From assembly GCA_944472135.2 (NCBI GenBank), contig CALYDD020000413.1, positions 1 to 64,000 on the forward strand: a stretch of 64,000 nucleotides of DNA. The letters run 5' to 3'. This DNA is from Trichobilharzia regenti (taxonomy: Eukaryota; Platyhelminthes; Trematoda; Strigeidida; Schistosomatidae). A program made the position numbers and the translations under genes. Each line of letters begins with the position of its first letter. The stretch's first letter is position 1. The notes below the pieces were generated by a model that saw only the letters and a list, made by a program, of their open reading frames with translations, was not told where the DNA came from and ran no database searches. This document shows, one piece after another, positions 44,515 through 55,853 of the stretch.

Positions 44515-44765
44515 AGTTACACTATCAATTCCAAATTAACAGAAGTTAGAATTCGTGGGCTGTTGGATCTTGTTTTCCTTGGCTGAATGGTTAATGGCCT
44601 GATTCTGTAAAGTGAAGCTACTGGGTTTAATTCTCAGTGACAGCAATGGTGTGTGCCGTTGGGAAGTAAGGAAGTAGGGTGAAACAGCTATCTAGTACTC
44701 CATCGTTTTTAATGGTTCTCTAAATGAGGTCAGTCTGTAGTGTAATTTAAGACCAACCAAATCCC
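44515..44765 (+). mobile_element. tRNA/hammerhead retroposon, solitary, decayed
   Basis: CAGAAGTTAGAATTCGTGGG, TTGGCTGAATGGTTAATGG (A-box region), GGGTTTAATTCTC (T-arm), then GTGAAACAGCTATCTAGTACT and TTTTTAATGGTTCTCTAAA. The CTGATGA half is missing. Confidence 0.6.
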
Positions 44766-44799
44766 TTGCAAACAGTATTTAGAAAGCGCTGTTAGTATT

Positions 44800-44875
44800 C
44801 TAGACTAGTAGGTTACTTACTGGCTAGTAAATTGTAGGTCATTGGTTCGAATCTTGCAGTAATACAAATTTCTAA
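44800..44875 (+). repeat. tRNA-like segment
   Basis: ACTAGTAGGTTACTTACTGG... then ATTGGTTCGAATCTTGC at about tRNA spacing. Probably tRNA-derived repeat debris. Confidence 0.3.
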
Positions 44876-45009
44876 TTCATTTCAATCATTACTTACTCAT
44901 TACAGAAATAAATTCGGTGCCAAATTATTCAGGTCATGTTTTTGAATATTATTTATTACTTATTTGTGCTTAGAAAGTGATACAGTTGTAATTATAAGCT
45001 AATTGGTTG

Positions 45010-45290
45010 GTGGTGAGTAGCAGTGGAATCCACGATGCACACTTCGTCCTATTTGGGACTCGTCACTGGATGTACCTGCACTCCGCAGTAAGTAATGACG
45101 TTCACACCGAGGTTTGAACCCAGTGCCCATAGTTCCAAACGCCAAAGCGTTATCCATTAGACCACTTAGGTCATGAGGGCCGCTCTTGCGCTTTGGTGTT
45201 TGAGGAATACAGATACATCCAGAGGGCGAGTCCCAAATAGGACGAAATGCGCATCCTGGATTCCACTGCTAGTCATCATCTATCAGTTAT
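45010..45290. mobile_element. Facing pair of Sm-alpha-like hammerhead relics
   Basis: Minus relic at about 45020-45080 and plus relic at about 45215-45275, with a tRNA-like head between them (minus strand: GTGGTCTAATGGATAACGC, GGGTTCAAACC). The plus relic has a perfect 6-bp stem I (ATCCAG 45217-45222, CTGGAT 45256-45261), stem II GTCC...GGAC, GAAA at 45244-45247, and a 2-bp stem III. Its CTGATGA is replaced by AGGGCGA, so C3, U4 and A6 are lost. The minus relic has lost C3 and has U7 to C. Both are probably inactive. Confidence 0.7.
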
Positions 45291-45299
45291 CGCTAACTG

Positions 45300-45460
45300 T
45301 GTATCAATGATCCATTGGTAGAATGTTTATCAAACAAGCACATGTTCCAGGTTTGATTCCCGGTCAACGCACTCTTAAACTTCTGTCTTATCTGGCAGTA
45401 AGTCAGGAAAAAGGGGAAGGTTTGAAGTGAGGTTATCAAGTCCACTTTGTTCAATCAACA
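45300..45460 (+). repeat. tRNA-derived SINE-like repeat
   Basis: CATTGGTAGAATGTTTATC then CAGGTTTGATTCCCGG, followed by a body ending ACTTTGTTCAATCAAC. Resembles the family at 38930-39115. Confidence 0.4.
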
Positions 45461-45639
45461 TCATCTTTACTGAAACTCCCAAAATTAAGCTTGAAGCTAC
45501 ATGTTTCTCTGAGAACAAAAAGGAACGAAAAAAAGAAACGTGACACTAACCAGTCTGAATCCCGCTTTTATTTGTTGAACAGTTAACTTACGGTTATTTA
45601 CCTTTTTGTCTAAGAGATTAAATCTTGCCTTCTGTTCCT

Positions 45640-46012
45640 CCTTATTATTTAGAAGGCACGGTTTCAACCACAGGCGGGTGGATGTCAAAGCCAGCCAGAA
45701 TCGGGAAGGCAGATACACCTTCATCAATCTGAAATCTGTTTGGAAAACTTCTGCTGTCAATCAGTCAGCATAAAGAAGAGGATTCTGATTTTCAACACCA
45801 ATGTCAAGTCAGTCAGTTCTTCTAGACGGGTCAGAAATTTGTACTGTGGGTCACAAAAGGATTTCCAACAAGTTACAGACTTTTATCAACAACTGCCACC
45901 TTCACTGGTTCCATACTGAAGATTAAATAGCCTGCTGACCAGAAACAATTAGCAACAAGAAACTATGGTAACAAATATATAGGAGGAAATAGAGATGGAT
46001 TGGGCATGCACC
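45640..46012 (+). pseudogene. SR2-type RTE relic
   Basis: Matches 12960-13290: CAACCACAGGCGGGTGGATG, AGAATCGGGAAGGCAGATAC, GTTCTTCTAGACGGGTCAGA, CAGACTTTTATCAACAACTG. It covers only the C-terminal region after the RT core, and a short retroposon fragment interrupts its end at about 46013. Confidence 0.6.
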
Positions 46013-46145
46013 ACTGAGGATGTACCAGCATTCCCCAGGAGTAATGGTGTTCCCATCGAGGCCGGAACCCGGTGCCCTTAGTTTCAAACAACAAGGCGTT
46101 ATCCACTAGATCATTCGAGCCACGAGAGCCACCTTTTGTGCAACG
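46013..46145 (-). mobile_element. Sm-alpha-like tRNA head
   Basis: The minus strand has a CTAGTGGATAACGCC A-box region and ACCGGGTTCCGGCC near the T-arm, then CACCATTACTCCTGGGG as in the unit relics. The hammerhead half is absent; the sequence breaks at about 46020 next to the RTE relic. Confidence 0.5.
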
Positions 46146-46580
46146 GGTCTTATTAATTTTTTAAATTCAATTTAGATTTTCCCGTCGATTGATTGGAACG
46201 AAGTGCTCGGTCTTAGGTTGACATGTCGGCTTCTTGTACAGATGCTTCAACGATGTCTGGTCATGTAACAGTTAGCAATATGCCACTAAAAAATTCAGTG
46301 ACACAATATTTCATTTAGATCAAGGTTGAATGCTTGGTTCACGACCTATTTATTCAGTAGATTACGTGTAGTATACGATTAAGTGATATCCTCCTTATCA
46401 GTGTAGATTCAAGAAAGTCACATTCTTCATCTTTAGTCGCTCCTGTTGGCAGAGAGGAAGAGAAACAGCGTATGTGTGTGTGTATGAGAGAGAGAGGGAG
46501 TTAATAGGCAGTATTTCGTCAACGTATTAGTTGACAAGTAGTTAATGTTCAAAAATAGGTTTTTGTAGGGATTCTATTTA
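46146..46580. other. No gene seen
   Basis: Has a GTGTGTGTGTATGAGAGAGA microsatellite at about 46473-46496. Otherwise unassigned. Confidence 0.4.
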
Positions 46581-46582
46581 CT

Positions 46583-47195
46583 TCAAGTTAGACCATGGAT
46601 CGATATCAGTTAGAGAACCATTGAAAAACAGTACTGGAGTACTCGGCAGCTACTTCTGGCGTCCTAGTTTGGAAATCACCAATAGTACGCACCCACTGGG
46701 TTTCAAACTCAGGACCTTCCGCTTACAAGGCAAGCTGTTAGACGATTCAGCTGCTGAGAGACGGTGAGTGGCTCTTGCATTCTGACTTCTACCAATTCGT
46801 GATTTAGCGCGACCATCCATCAATGTCGAAGAAATTCCTCTTCATAAATGTCGATGCTCTCTAGTCACTGGCTACAGGACAGAGTTTCCACTGGAATGAC
46901 CAATGGATTCCAGCATTTCGGGAGTGAGGATGAAGTTCCTGCCGATGACACTGGCTGGTGATCACGCTAAAATCACTCATTGGTGGAAGTTAGAATTCAT
47001 GGGTGTCCATTGAGTTGGGTCCCAGTGGCTGAATGACATTCGAGTTTGCCTTATAAGTAGAAGGTCGTGGGATCAATCCCGGTGGGTTCATACTGCTGAT
47101 GAGTGCCAAACTAGTACGTGGGAAACAGTTGTCTAATAATCCAGTGTTGTTTTTCAGTGGTTCTCTAACTGATATCAATCCGTGATCTAACCTGA
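46583..47195. mobile_element. Head-to-head retroposon pair, best preserved
   Basis: Minus copy about 46583-46830, plus copy about 46860-47195. The two arms continue through the centre as one inverted repeat (GTGATTTAGCGCGACCA on the left against TGGTGATCACGCTAAAATCAC on the right). The right copy has GGGTCCCAGTGGCTGAATG, GGGATCAATCCC, and a hammerhead relic with an exact CTGATGA (47096-47102), GAAA (47122-47125) and GTC (47131-47133). Its stem II is damaged (GTGCC...). Tail TTTTTCAGTGGTTCTCTAAC. Confidence 0.75.
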
Positions 47196-47584
47196 AACAA
47201 GTAGTTAATGAATGCTTGCCACATACACATACCCTAACAAAATATTTCTCCAAGGGGAACAGTTAGGCTGGAGGAAAGACATTATTAGCATGTTATTTCT
47301 ATGCTAGTTATGACTAAATATTCACTCTTAATCCAGATTAAAAAGATTACGTCATTGAATTTTTAATGGCACACTGCTGATCAACCATAACAGTTTTCAT
47401 TCATTGCAATAATTATGCCTATTGGTTTATTTACCTTTCTCCTGAAGAATAAATCTTTAATTCTTAGTCTGTCTTCTCAACATGGAAACATGATTCGAGT
47501 GATCAGTCGTCTACTATCGTGTGTGTGTGTGTGTGTGTGTGAATTTCCTGTTAATTGATTTCATTGAATTGAAGAACTGTTACA
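47196..47584. other. No gene; (GT)n before unit C
   Basis: (GT)n at about 47518-47541, 43 bp before the first base of unit C. Confidence 0.6.
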
Positions 47585-48103
47585 AATTGGTAGATACAAT
47601 TTGAAGTGGTTAACCTAGGTACTTCATCTTTCAGTCTAGGTAGCACTATCGGTCGTGTAGAGAATAATACGTGTAGTTTGCCAGCATTAAAAGTTCTTTG
47701 AACTAATTTTCTTAATTTCCTCGTAATTATCTCACCCCGTGAATTGTAGTCGTATACAAAGTGGCTTCTTGTTTACAGATAGTGAGTAGTCCTTTTCCGC
47801 TTTCTTTGTCATGTGTTTCTTGATACATTTTTCGGGATAGCTATTTTCGATCAAAGTATCATATACAGTGTTTAATTCATCTTCAATCACTTCTTCTGAG
47901 AATATAGCTATAACCCTGTGGCTGAGGATCTTTACTAAATTTCTTTTGTACTTGATAGGAACGAAGCTGTGAAAATGTGTATATTGTCCTGTCCAAGTAC
48001 TTTTTCTATGCAAATTTCTTTTTATGATACCATCAGGTCTTCTTGTAAGTAGGACATCCGGGATGGCAGTTCTCTCTTGGGACTCCTCTTGGTGTGTGAA
48101 TTA
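47585..48103 (-). pseudogene. PLE fragment, antisense, unit C (truncated)
   Basis: Only A 19547-20075 is represented. A small deletion at about 47735 (CACCCCGTGAATTG against the longer A sequence) shifts the frame after QLQF-like residues, so the open frame (47732-48013) is 93 codons. Confidence 0.75.
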
Positions 48104-48472
48104 TATTATATTATTCTTATCTAAAAATTTTCACTTAAATGAACATTTTAGTAGCGATTGCTGTAATATCATTAACTGATTAATGCATTGACACAATGTG
48201 TCAACGGGATTGACTCATCACAAGATTGTTAATGAAATTTTGTAGTTGAACTCTGATAAGTGTAGACATTCATTGGAACTTATATAATTGCCAATTTTTG
48301 TTTATACTATTGTCTAACATGAACAGTAATCATATTACTAATAAAATAGTATACTGATTAGTTACTGAAGACCAGCAATTTTTTATGTCGCTGAATGAAT
48401 TCTATTATTTCACACAGCCGGTTCCCCTTATTAGTTTAAAATAGAGAAAGAAAGAACGAACGAATATATCAG

Positions 48473-49616
48473 CAGGATAATGCAACTTCGTCTCATTTCG
48501 TGGATTCTCTTCAACTGAGCACATCCGAAATAAATCAATCATAAGTTACAAAATGGTGTCTCAACATACTTTTTCCACCGTGACTTCAAATTAAAGATGA
48601 AAAGTATCGGTCACATAATTTTACGGATGATGTAATTAGATAATTATTGCGTTAAAAAGGTAAATTATTCATTAAACGATTCCCTTTCACCTGATGGTAT
48701 TTTGCAAAGAGCAGAAGACCTCTGTGATATATTTCTCTGCAACTCGAATATACGTGAACCAATAGAATCAATAAGGGTTCTAGTGTGATACTGAAGAGTT
48801 TTGGAATTGGGATAGATATGATGCCCCTGGAGTGCTTTCCAGAACCCCTTCGAATGTTGATGATTCTTAATAGAGTTATCAAAGAAGTCCAATTTCGCAT
48901 TCACTTCGGCAAGTTTGACAGAATAAAGCAAAATTGGACTTCTTTGATATCTGTATTAAGAATCATTAATATCCGAAGGGGTTCTGGAAGGCACTCCAGG
49001 GGCATCATATCTGTCTCAGTTCCAAAACTCTTCAGCGTCTCACTAGAACCCTTATTGATTCCATTAGATCACGTATATTCGAGTTGCAGAGAAATATATC
49101 ACAGAGGTCTTCTACTCTTTGCGAAGTACCATCAAGTGGGAAAAGTAACTATTTATATAGTAATTAGACAAAGGGGTGGAATTCAGATTTCGCTTAGAAA
49201 TTAGGACCCATGGATACAAGAACAACAGAGTGAATTTATGCATATTATGGCGGTAGATTTGAAAACTTAATAGTGAGTTCTACCGACTGAGTGAAAGTCA
49301 AAATCGAAATTGTGTGGAATGTTATGCAACAGAACAAAACAAATATGGGTAACAGGTAGGGTAGGGAGAGATTAGTTACACCTGCCTTCTTTATGCATAA
49401 GTTGGCTTGAAGTCTTTTGATGGCAATGGCCTTCCTTCAATATTAAACAATTGTCTACTTACATCATCCGCGAAATTATGTGGCCTATACTTTCTATCTG
49501 TAACTTTAAGTCACTGTGGAGAAAGTATGTTCAGACAATATTTAGGATTTAGGATGTGGGCAGTTGAAGAGAATCCACGCAATGAGACGAGGTCGTATTA
49601 TCCTGCAAATAAGATC
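48473..49616. repeat. Nested inverted repeat, unit C
   Basis: Inner arms 48687-48895 and 48931-49139. One private change in the left arm (AATGTTGATG for AATATTGATG). Confidence 0.88.
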
Positions 49617-50077
49617 TGTCTTTGTTTACTGAAAATTCTATTATTCATGTTTTCACTGAGTTCATGAGACTAGAAGACTTATCATTCCGGAGTACTTTGC
49701 CGTGATATTATATAGTTAGAGGCAATCAGTAGGGTATCTTGGACATAAGTTTGTATATATAAGCACTTATCTGCACAATATGTATTCTACCTTATAGGAA
49801 TTATATCCTTTCTAACATTCTAGCCTAATTTCTTCAGTTATAACAACCTGAAACATTACCAGAGGTTGTGTATATGGTTTGTTGATAACTTCCCTTTTAA
49901 ACAGGAAACTTAAATCCAAGACTTCCTGACGATTTCATCCAACCGTTAAGCATCAGTAAAATAGTATGCTGTTTAATTTTGGTTATTGGGGTTCTCTTAT
50001 TGGTAATTGTATTAGTTACTGCCTGCTATTTAGAGATTATAAAATCTAATTTGTAACTGGTTAATTCAGAGAAAACA

Positions 50078-51765
50078 TAATACCCAACTTAACAACGAAA
50101 AGCAAACTGCATTGAAGAAACTGCAGAATAGAAAAACGTAGTTATAATGCCAGCTAACAAAGGAAGAACAACAGTAACCATGGCCACAGAATACTGCATA
50201 AAGAAAGTAGATGATTCACTCAAAGATAATAATGTATATAAACAGTTCACGAAAAACCCTATTCAAATATTAGATAATAAAATCAAAATAACATTGAATA
50301 AACTAACGAAATCAGGAAAATTACGATACAGGATCATTGGCGAATGAAATCTAACTGACCTATTTTACCTCGATTTTTATCGTAGACCGAAACTACACAA
50401 ACCAAACATTCCCTTACAACCAATCGTGTCGTTGCCAGGATAACCAACGTAGAATCTATCTGAAGAATATTACAGAAAAATAAAATGTCTCATAGAATCA
50501 TACGACCATTCTGTTAGTTCGCCAATACAATTTTTGGAGAAAATCAGAAATATTCAAGTGGATGACAATGAAATGATGGTGCTCTTTGACGTCATAGCGT
50601 TATGTGCTTCAGTTGTTACAAATCTAGCAAAAGAAACTATGCAACAACTACTCTGTAGCGATGAAAACATAAAAAAGCAATGTTCAACATGGATTGAACT
50701 CATAGAATTGTGTCTTACAGCTTACTTCCATTTCAATACTCAAATATACGAACAGATAAAAGGAATACCAATGGGATCACCCATATCAGGATTAACAGCT
50801 GAAGGCGTTATGCAGAGATTAAAATTAATAGCTCTACTTAGAACTAAACCAAAAGCCTGGGTACGTTACACTGATACATTTGTAATAAATAATTAAGAGA
50901 AATGATTTGGAATATACCCACACATTAATAAACAACATACTTGATGACATCAAATTCACCACGAGAGAAGAAGAATTAGATAACAAAATCCCATTCTTAG
51001 TTGTCTTAATCAAGAGAGCTAACACAGGAAATTTAGAAACACAAGCACATAGAAAATCAACCCACACAGACCAAATACTCAACTGTAGTAGCAATAACCC
51101 GACCTAATTACTCACAACAGAAACTGTGTGCAAACATTGTTTAAAAGAGTTCAAACAAACTGTAGCACTCACTACTCCTGTGTTGAAGAGGATGGATGAG
51201 AAGTACCTACTAACCGTCTTCGAAAAGAATGGATATTCTCACTGTTTCATCAAATAGTCCAAAGTCGAATCATAACACCAACAACAGGCCAATATCAAAG
51301 ACCACAAGAAGATTCATTCTACCATATATAAAAAATCTCTCAAATAAAAGCTAGAATATTGAAATAGATATAGCACACAAGTCAGCCAGCCAGCCAGCAC
51401 AATCACTTCATTCGATATTGTACAAGTCCACTGATCCAACAGAAAGAGAAGATAAAATTAATACCATTCACAAAATAAACTGTATGAACTGTAACAGACA
51501 TTACATCGGTCAAAATGGGCATCCTCTTCTAATCAGAATCCAAGAACACAAATTAGCTGTGAAAAGGCATGATAAATATTCTTTCATATCAATGCATGTG
51601 GATAATTAGGGACACCAATTTAATGATTGGGAGAATGTCAAAATTTTAAATAGAGGAAGCACCAAAAATGCAGTCAAGAGAATTTCTATAAGCCTGGTAG
51701 ACCAAATTTACCAGCTAATAAAGAGTAAATCAAGTAACACGAAAGTTCAAATTCCAAGTCAGTAA
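50078..51765 (+). pseudogene. Penelope-like element, unit C
   Basis: Copy of 22050-23750. Motif C is broken by a 3-bp deletion: RYTDTFV with one Asp, so this RT could not be active even if its frames were whole. GAT-rich codon loss at about 50873. Confidence 0.85.
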
Positions 51766-51984
51766 AAATGATCAACAGAGATGTAAATGAACAACCAGTC
51801 ATGACAGTGGTTCACAGGAGATACAATTACACCATTCATGGAGAATGAATGGAATATGTTGTCTAGAAGGGGTGGACGACGTAAGCTTCACAATTAATTC
51901 AGCCAGCTCAGAGAACACAACTAATTCAATTGGTTAATCCTTTATTAATAAATAATAATAATAATCACTATCATTATTACATTG

Positions 51985-52270
51985 ACTGAGCACTCAGTAG
52001 TAGTCAGTAACTAGAGTCATGCGTCTAGTCTTTTGTTTGGTGCAGACTGAATTTTATCAGTCAAGTGTGCAATGTGGCCACCTATGCCACTAAGTGGCTC
52101 CCCATCACACTGCGCTCTGAAGTGTTGTTACTTAAACAGTTGAAGGTAGTCATCAGGATGTCCTAGACTTTGGTTTCGCGCTTGTTGGTACTCAACAACC
52201 AGCAAGGCATATCTGCAACTCTGAAGGAACTCATATCCTTTCTGAGATTCGAATCCGTGTCACCTCCGTG
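51985..52270 (+). repeat. Interspersed repeat, unit C
   Basis: Copy of 23960-24260 with the A/C variants. Confidence 0.5.
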
Positions 52271-52622
52271 CTAAACATTACAAGAACATTTTATAAGATT
52301 CATTCGATTAAACGGTACTTGTTAACTGAATATTAGTTTGTAAATATGACATTTTATGGGGTATCAAGGATATACTTTCATGAGTATTACAGCTATATAA
52401 TTCGTGTGATGCATCACTTGACTTTCACAATGTTTAAAACAATAAGCATTTGCATAATTCAAGCTTTAACTGTTAAACTTTTTAAAAATCAGATTTGGTT
52501 GAATGATACTTTAGATTTTGGTTTCTGAATACTATTCAATTTTCAACGTGTCTTACATATGGAACATAATCAGGTTTTAAAATTAGTCATCACAAACTAT
52601 TCCTCAATAATAACTTATTGAC

Positions 52623-52960
52623 AGGATTTCATCATGAGCTGGCATCGGTTAGATAACCATTGGAAAACCAGCCATAGGGAGTACTGCCAGACAGCCGTTT
52701 CGTCAGCCTGGTTTGGGACTCTGGTTCAGCAGTACGTACCCACCGCCAGGGTTCGAACCCAGGACCTTCTGGTCACAAGGCCACCTCGCAGATCATTAAA
52801 CCACTGGGACCCAATCCAATGGCCAGTTGACGAATTCCAACTTCTGTCAGTTCACAATGTGACGCAACAACTAGCGAATGTCATCGGTGGCGAGTATTTG
52901 TCCTCATGCCCAACCTGCTGTACCCTACTGGTCATGAATTCCCACTTGAACCCTAGGTAA
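52623..52960 (-). mobile_element. tRNA/hammerhead retroposon, unit C
   Basis: Copy of 24608-24945. Confidence 0.7.
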
Positions 52961-53936
52961 CCAACTATCTACCTGAATAGAGCCGATGTCAGATCATGAT
53001 GAAACCCTGTAACTAATCAATGCAAACCAATACTTGAATAATAATAATAATAATAACTGGTGTTCAAACTTAAAAATTTCAGATTAAATCAATACTTTTA
53101 AGTACATAAAAAGAGAAGGATAGGAAGGCATATATGTATTTTTTTTAAACAGGATAAATAGACTAAAAATGACCGGCGCTTCCCGTTAAGTAACCGCGGA
53201 AACTCTGAATAACCAATGAAATCAATAAAGTCTTCATAAAATGAATCTGTGTCAAAAAGAAAAACAGCATTACTGGAGGGGGGTGGGGGTGGAATAATCC
53301 ATTTTATTGAAAAATATCACCCCGAACTTATTCCTTCCTTCTTATAGTGTAGCTATGCTTAGAGACAGTTCAGTTAGAGGATAAACACTTGTAACCAGCA
53401 GTCAGTCAGTCAAAGCATAGCAACATGCCTTATAAGCATTTCACAGTCTCAGGCACTCTTGAGAAAATGTTGCACAATTTTTTTTCAAAAGTTAATTCTG
53501 CTCAAACAGTTCACAGGTGAAGTTTCACCTATGGAAAACCCACACTCTGCTAAAATAAGCTGATTTGACAGCATACCGTTTACAGACAGTGTGACAACTA
53601 CGAGAACATTAGGGGATTGATCTAACTGGAAGAATGCTTGTTAAGTGAATAAAAAGATTTTAAATGTGAGCTTTTCCTGGGTATTAAAAATGTAGACAGT
53701 TTCAAGAGTGTTACAGTTATATAGACGAATCTTACATAAGGTGAGCCACTACAATTCTTTTACCTATGTGACTTGACTTTTTAAAAGAGTTTAAATTAAC
53801 AAGAATTTACATCATTCAAGTTTTATTAGGATTTAATTATCAGACTCATCATCAAAAGCCTTCTTTCCTCAAAAAAAAGTCCTATTTAATTGGTATTTTA
53901 AATTTAGTATCTGAATTTTGACTAGTGAATACCATT

Positions 53937-54123
53937 CAGTTATTTTGGTGCATAGTAACTAGCAGTACAATGTAGGATGCGCATTTCGTCCTATTTAAAA
54001 CTCACATGTTAAATGAATCTACAATCCCTAGGGGAATGATGGTGTTCTCATTGACACTCGAACTGAAAACTCTTCGTTTCAAACGCTAAAGCGTTATCTA
54101 CTAGACCAAGAGAGTCACCTCTA
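53937..54123 (-). mobile_element. Sm-alpha-like relic, unit C
   Basis: Copy of 25925-26112, with a small change at its right edge (CACCTCTAACTTAGGG). Confidence 0.6.
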
Positions 54124-54366
54124 ACTTAGGGATGGGTTAATACTATTAGATTACAAACAAGTAACTGTATAGTTACGAATAGGTGATTGCGTAACAACTT
54201 GTCTTTTGCCCATTTAACACAGCGTCTCTTATTGTTTTTGCTATTGTTACACTGAAATAAATTGGCTGTACTAAAAATACCTAGAAAAAAATTCACACTT
54301 CCATTTTGAACTTATAGTGTTTGTAACATTTTAGTAAAACTGTTCCTTTTCTGTCATCTATCCAGA

Positions 54367-54409
54367 ACACTACTGAGGAGTCCCCGTCTGGGACGAAACA
54401 CCTCGTCCA
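54367..54409 (+). ncRNA. Hammerhead-like motif with intact core, unit C
   Basis: CTGAGGA at 54373-54379, stem II identical to A, GAAA at 54395-54398. One change after the GTC (CATACTAG for CAAACTAG). Confidence 0.4.
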
Positions 54410-55317
54410 TACTAGTTAAACTACTAATGTAAGTTTAGAACTTAGGCACTGTGTTAGAATATAATTCCATATTACATAAGTTTATTTTAGATATCACTCA
54501 GTGATATAATATTAATAACTGAATGTCATCTCAAACACAAATCGTTGCTTAAAATCAGATCACTTCAGTTGAACTACTGAATAATAGATTGATTTTATCT
54601 AAAAGAAAAAGATATATCAAACAGTTTTATCTTTTTTTTTTAATCGTTAGACTAACTGAGATAACCCTGTATTGACACATTACTATTTACTGTAGTGGAT
54701 ATCGTGTGAGCATGCGTGTCCGAAAATCATCTAGTCCAGCACTTTATCAGTCCAGCTAAACGGCATAACTGCTACCCATTTGTCTTGTGAACGAAGGATA
54801 CCTCGTCGTCCACTTCTCCCCACACTAGTTAGCCAGCTAAATCTTCTCTTATCTGTTCTAATTGATGGCAGTCAGGTTATCTTGCATAAAGAAAGCTAAA
54901 CAATTATATACTCAAGAAACTGAATAACCTTCAGACTATAAGTTTCATGAAAAATTGTGAAGTTTATTCAAGGTAATAAGTGCTATATGTTATGTGGTAT
55001 ATAGCTGAAGGATGTTAGAGTTATAGGAATGTTATTCACCGGTGTCCATGTTACACAGACAATTACTCATTAGCCGCTGAGTGTGGGAATGATGTCCTCA
55101 GTATGCCATACAGATGAAGAACAACGGAAAAATGACATTTGTTAGTGGTCGGGCTATATATTGCCAACTGATTGAAGTTTTTTAAAGTAATCAATCAATG
55201 TATCTTTCGTGAATATTCATCAACTATTTCCAATTTGACGTCAAAATTGAAATTTCTTTGTCTTTCCTAAAAATTACATCAGGAGCTAACACTTTCTGTT
55301 TTTTTTTAATTAAACAT

Positions 55318-55853
55318 TTTTCCAGTTTGACCACGGATTGATATCAGTAAGAGAACCATTGGAAACCACAGCTGTTTCCTATCGGCAGCACGCACCCACC
55401 GCCAGGGTTCGAACCAAGGTTACAAGGTGCGCTGGTATACCATTAAGCCACTGGGACCCGATCCAAAAGTCAGCCCATGAATTCTAACTTCTACCAGTTG
55501 GTGATTTTAACACGACCATGAGACGATGCCATCAACAGGAACTCTATCCTCACTCCCCAACTGGATGGACCTCATTGGTCACTACTTCTCATTGGAACTC
55601 CAGGAAACTCTGTCACGCTAAAAATCAAGAATCGGTAGAGGTCAGAATTCATGGACTGGTCACTGAGTAGGGTCGTAGTGCCTGAATGGTCTACGAGACT
55701 GCCTTGTAACTAGAAGGTTCTGGATTCTAAACCCAGTGGGTGTTTACTGGAGATAAGTCCCATACTATGCTGACGAAACAGCTATCCAGTACTGCCTGGT
55801 TTTTAATGGTTCTCTAACTGATGTCAAATTCAAAAAACAAATCAGTTCCTTAC
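55318..55853. mobile_element. Head-to-head retroposon pair, unit C
   Basis: Copy of 27305-27840 with few changes (GTTTGACCACGGATTGATAT here is closer to the family consensus than the GCCCATGG of A). Confidence 0.7.
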
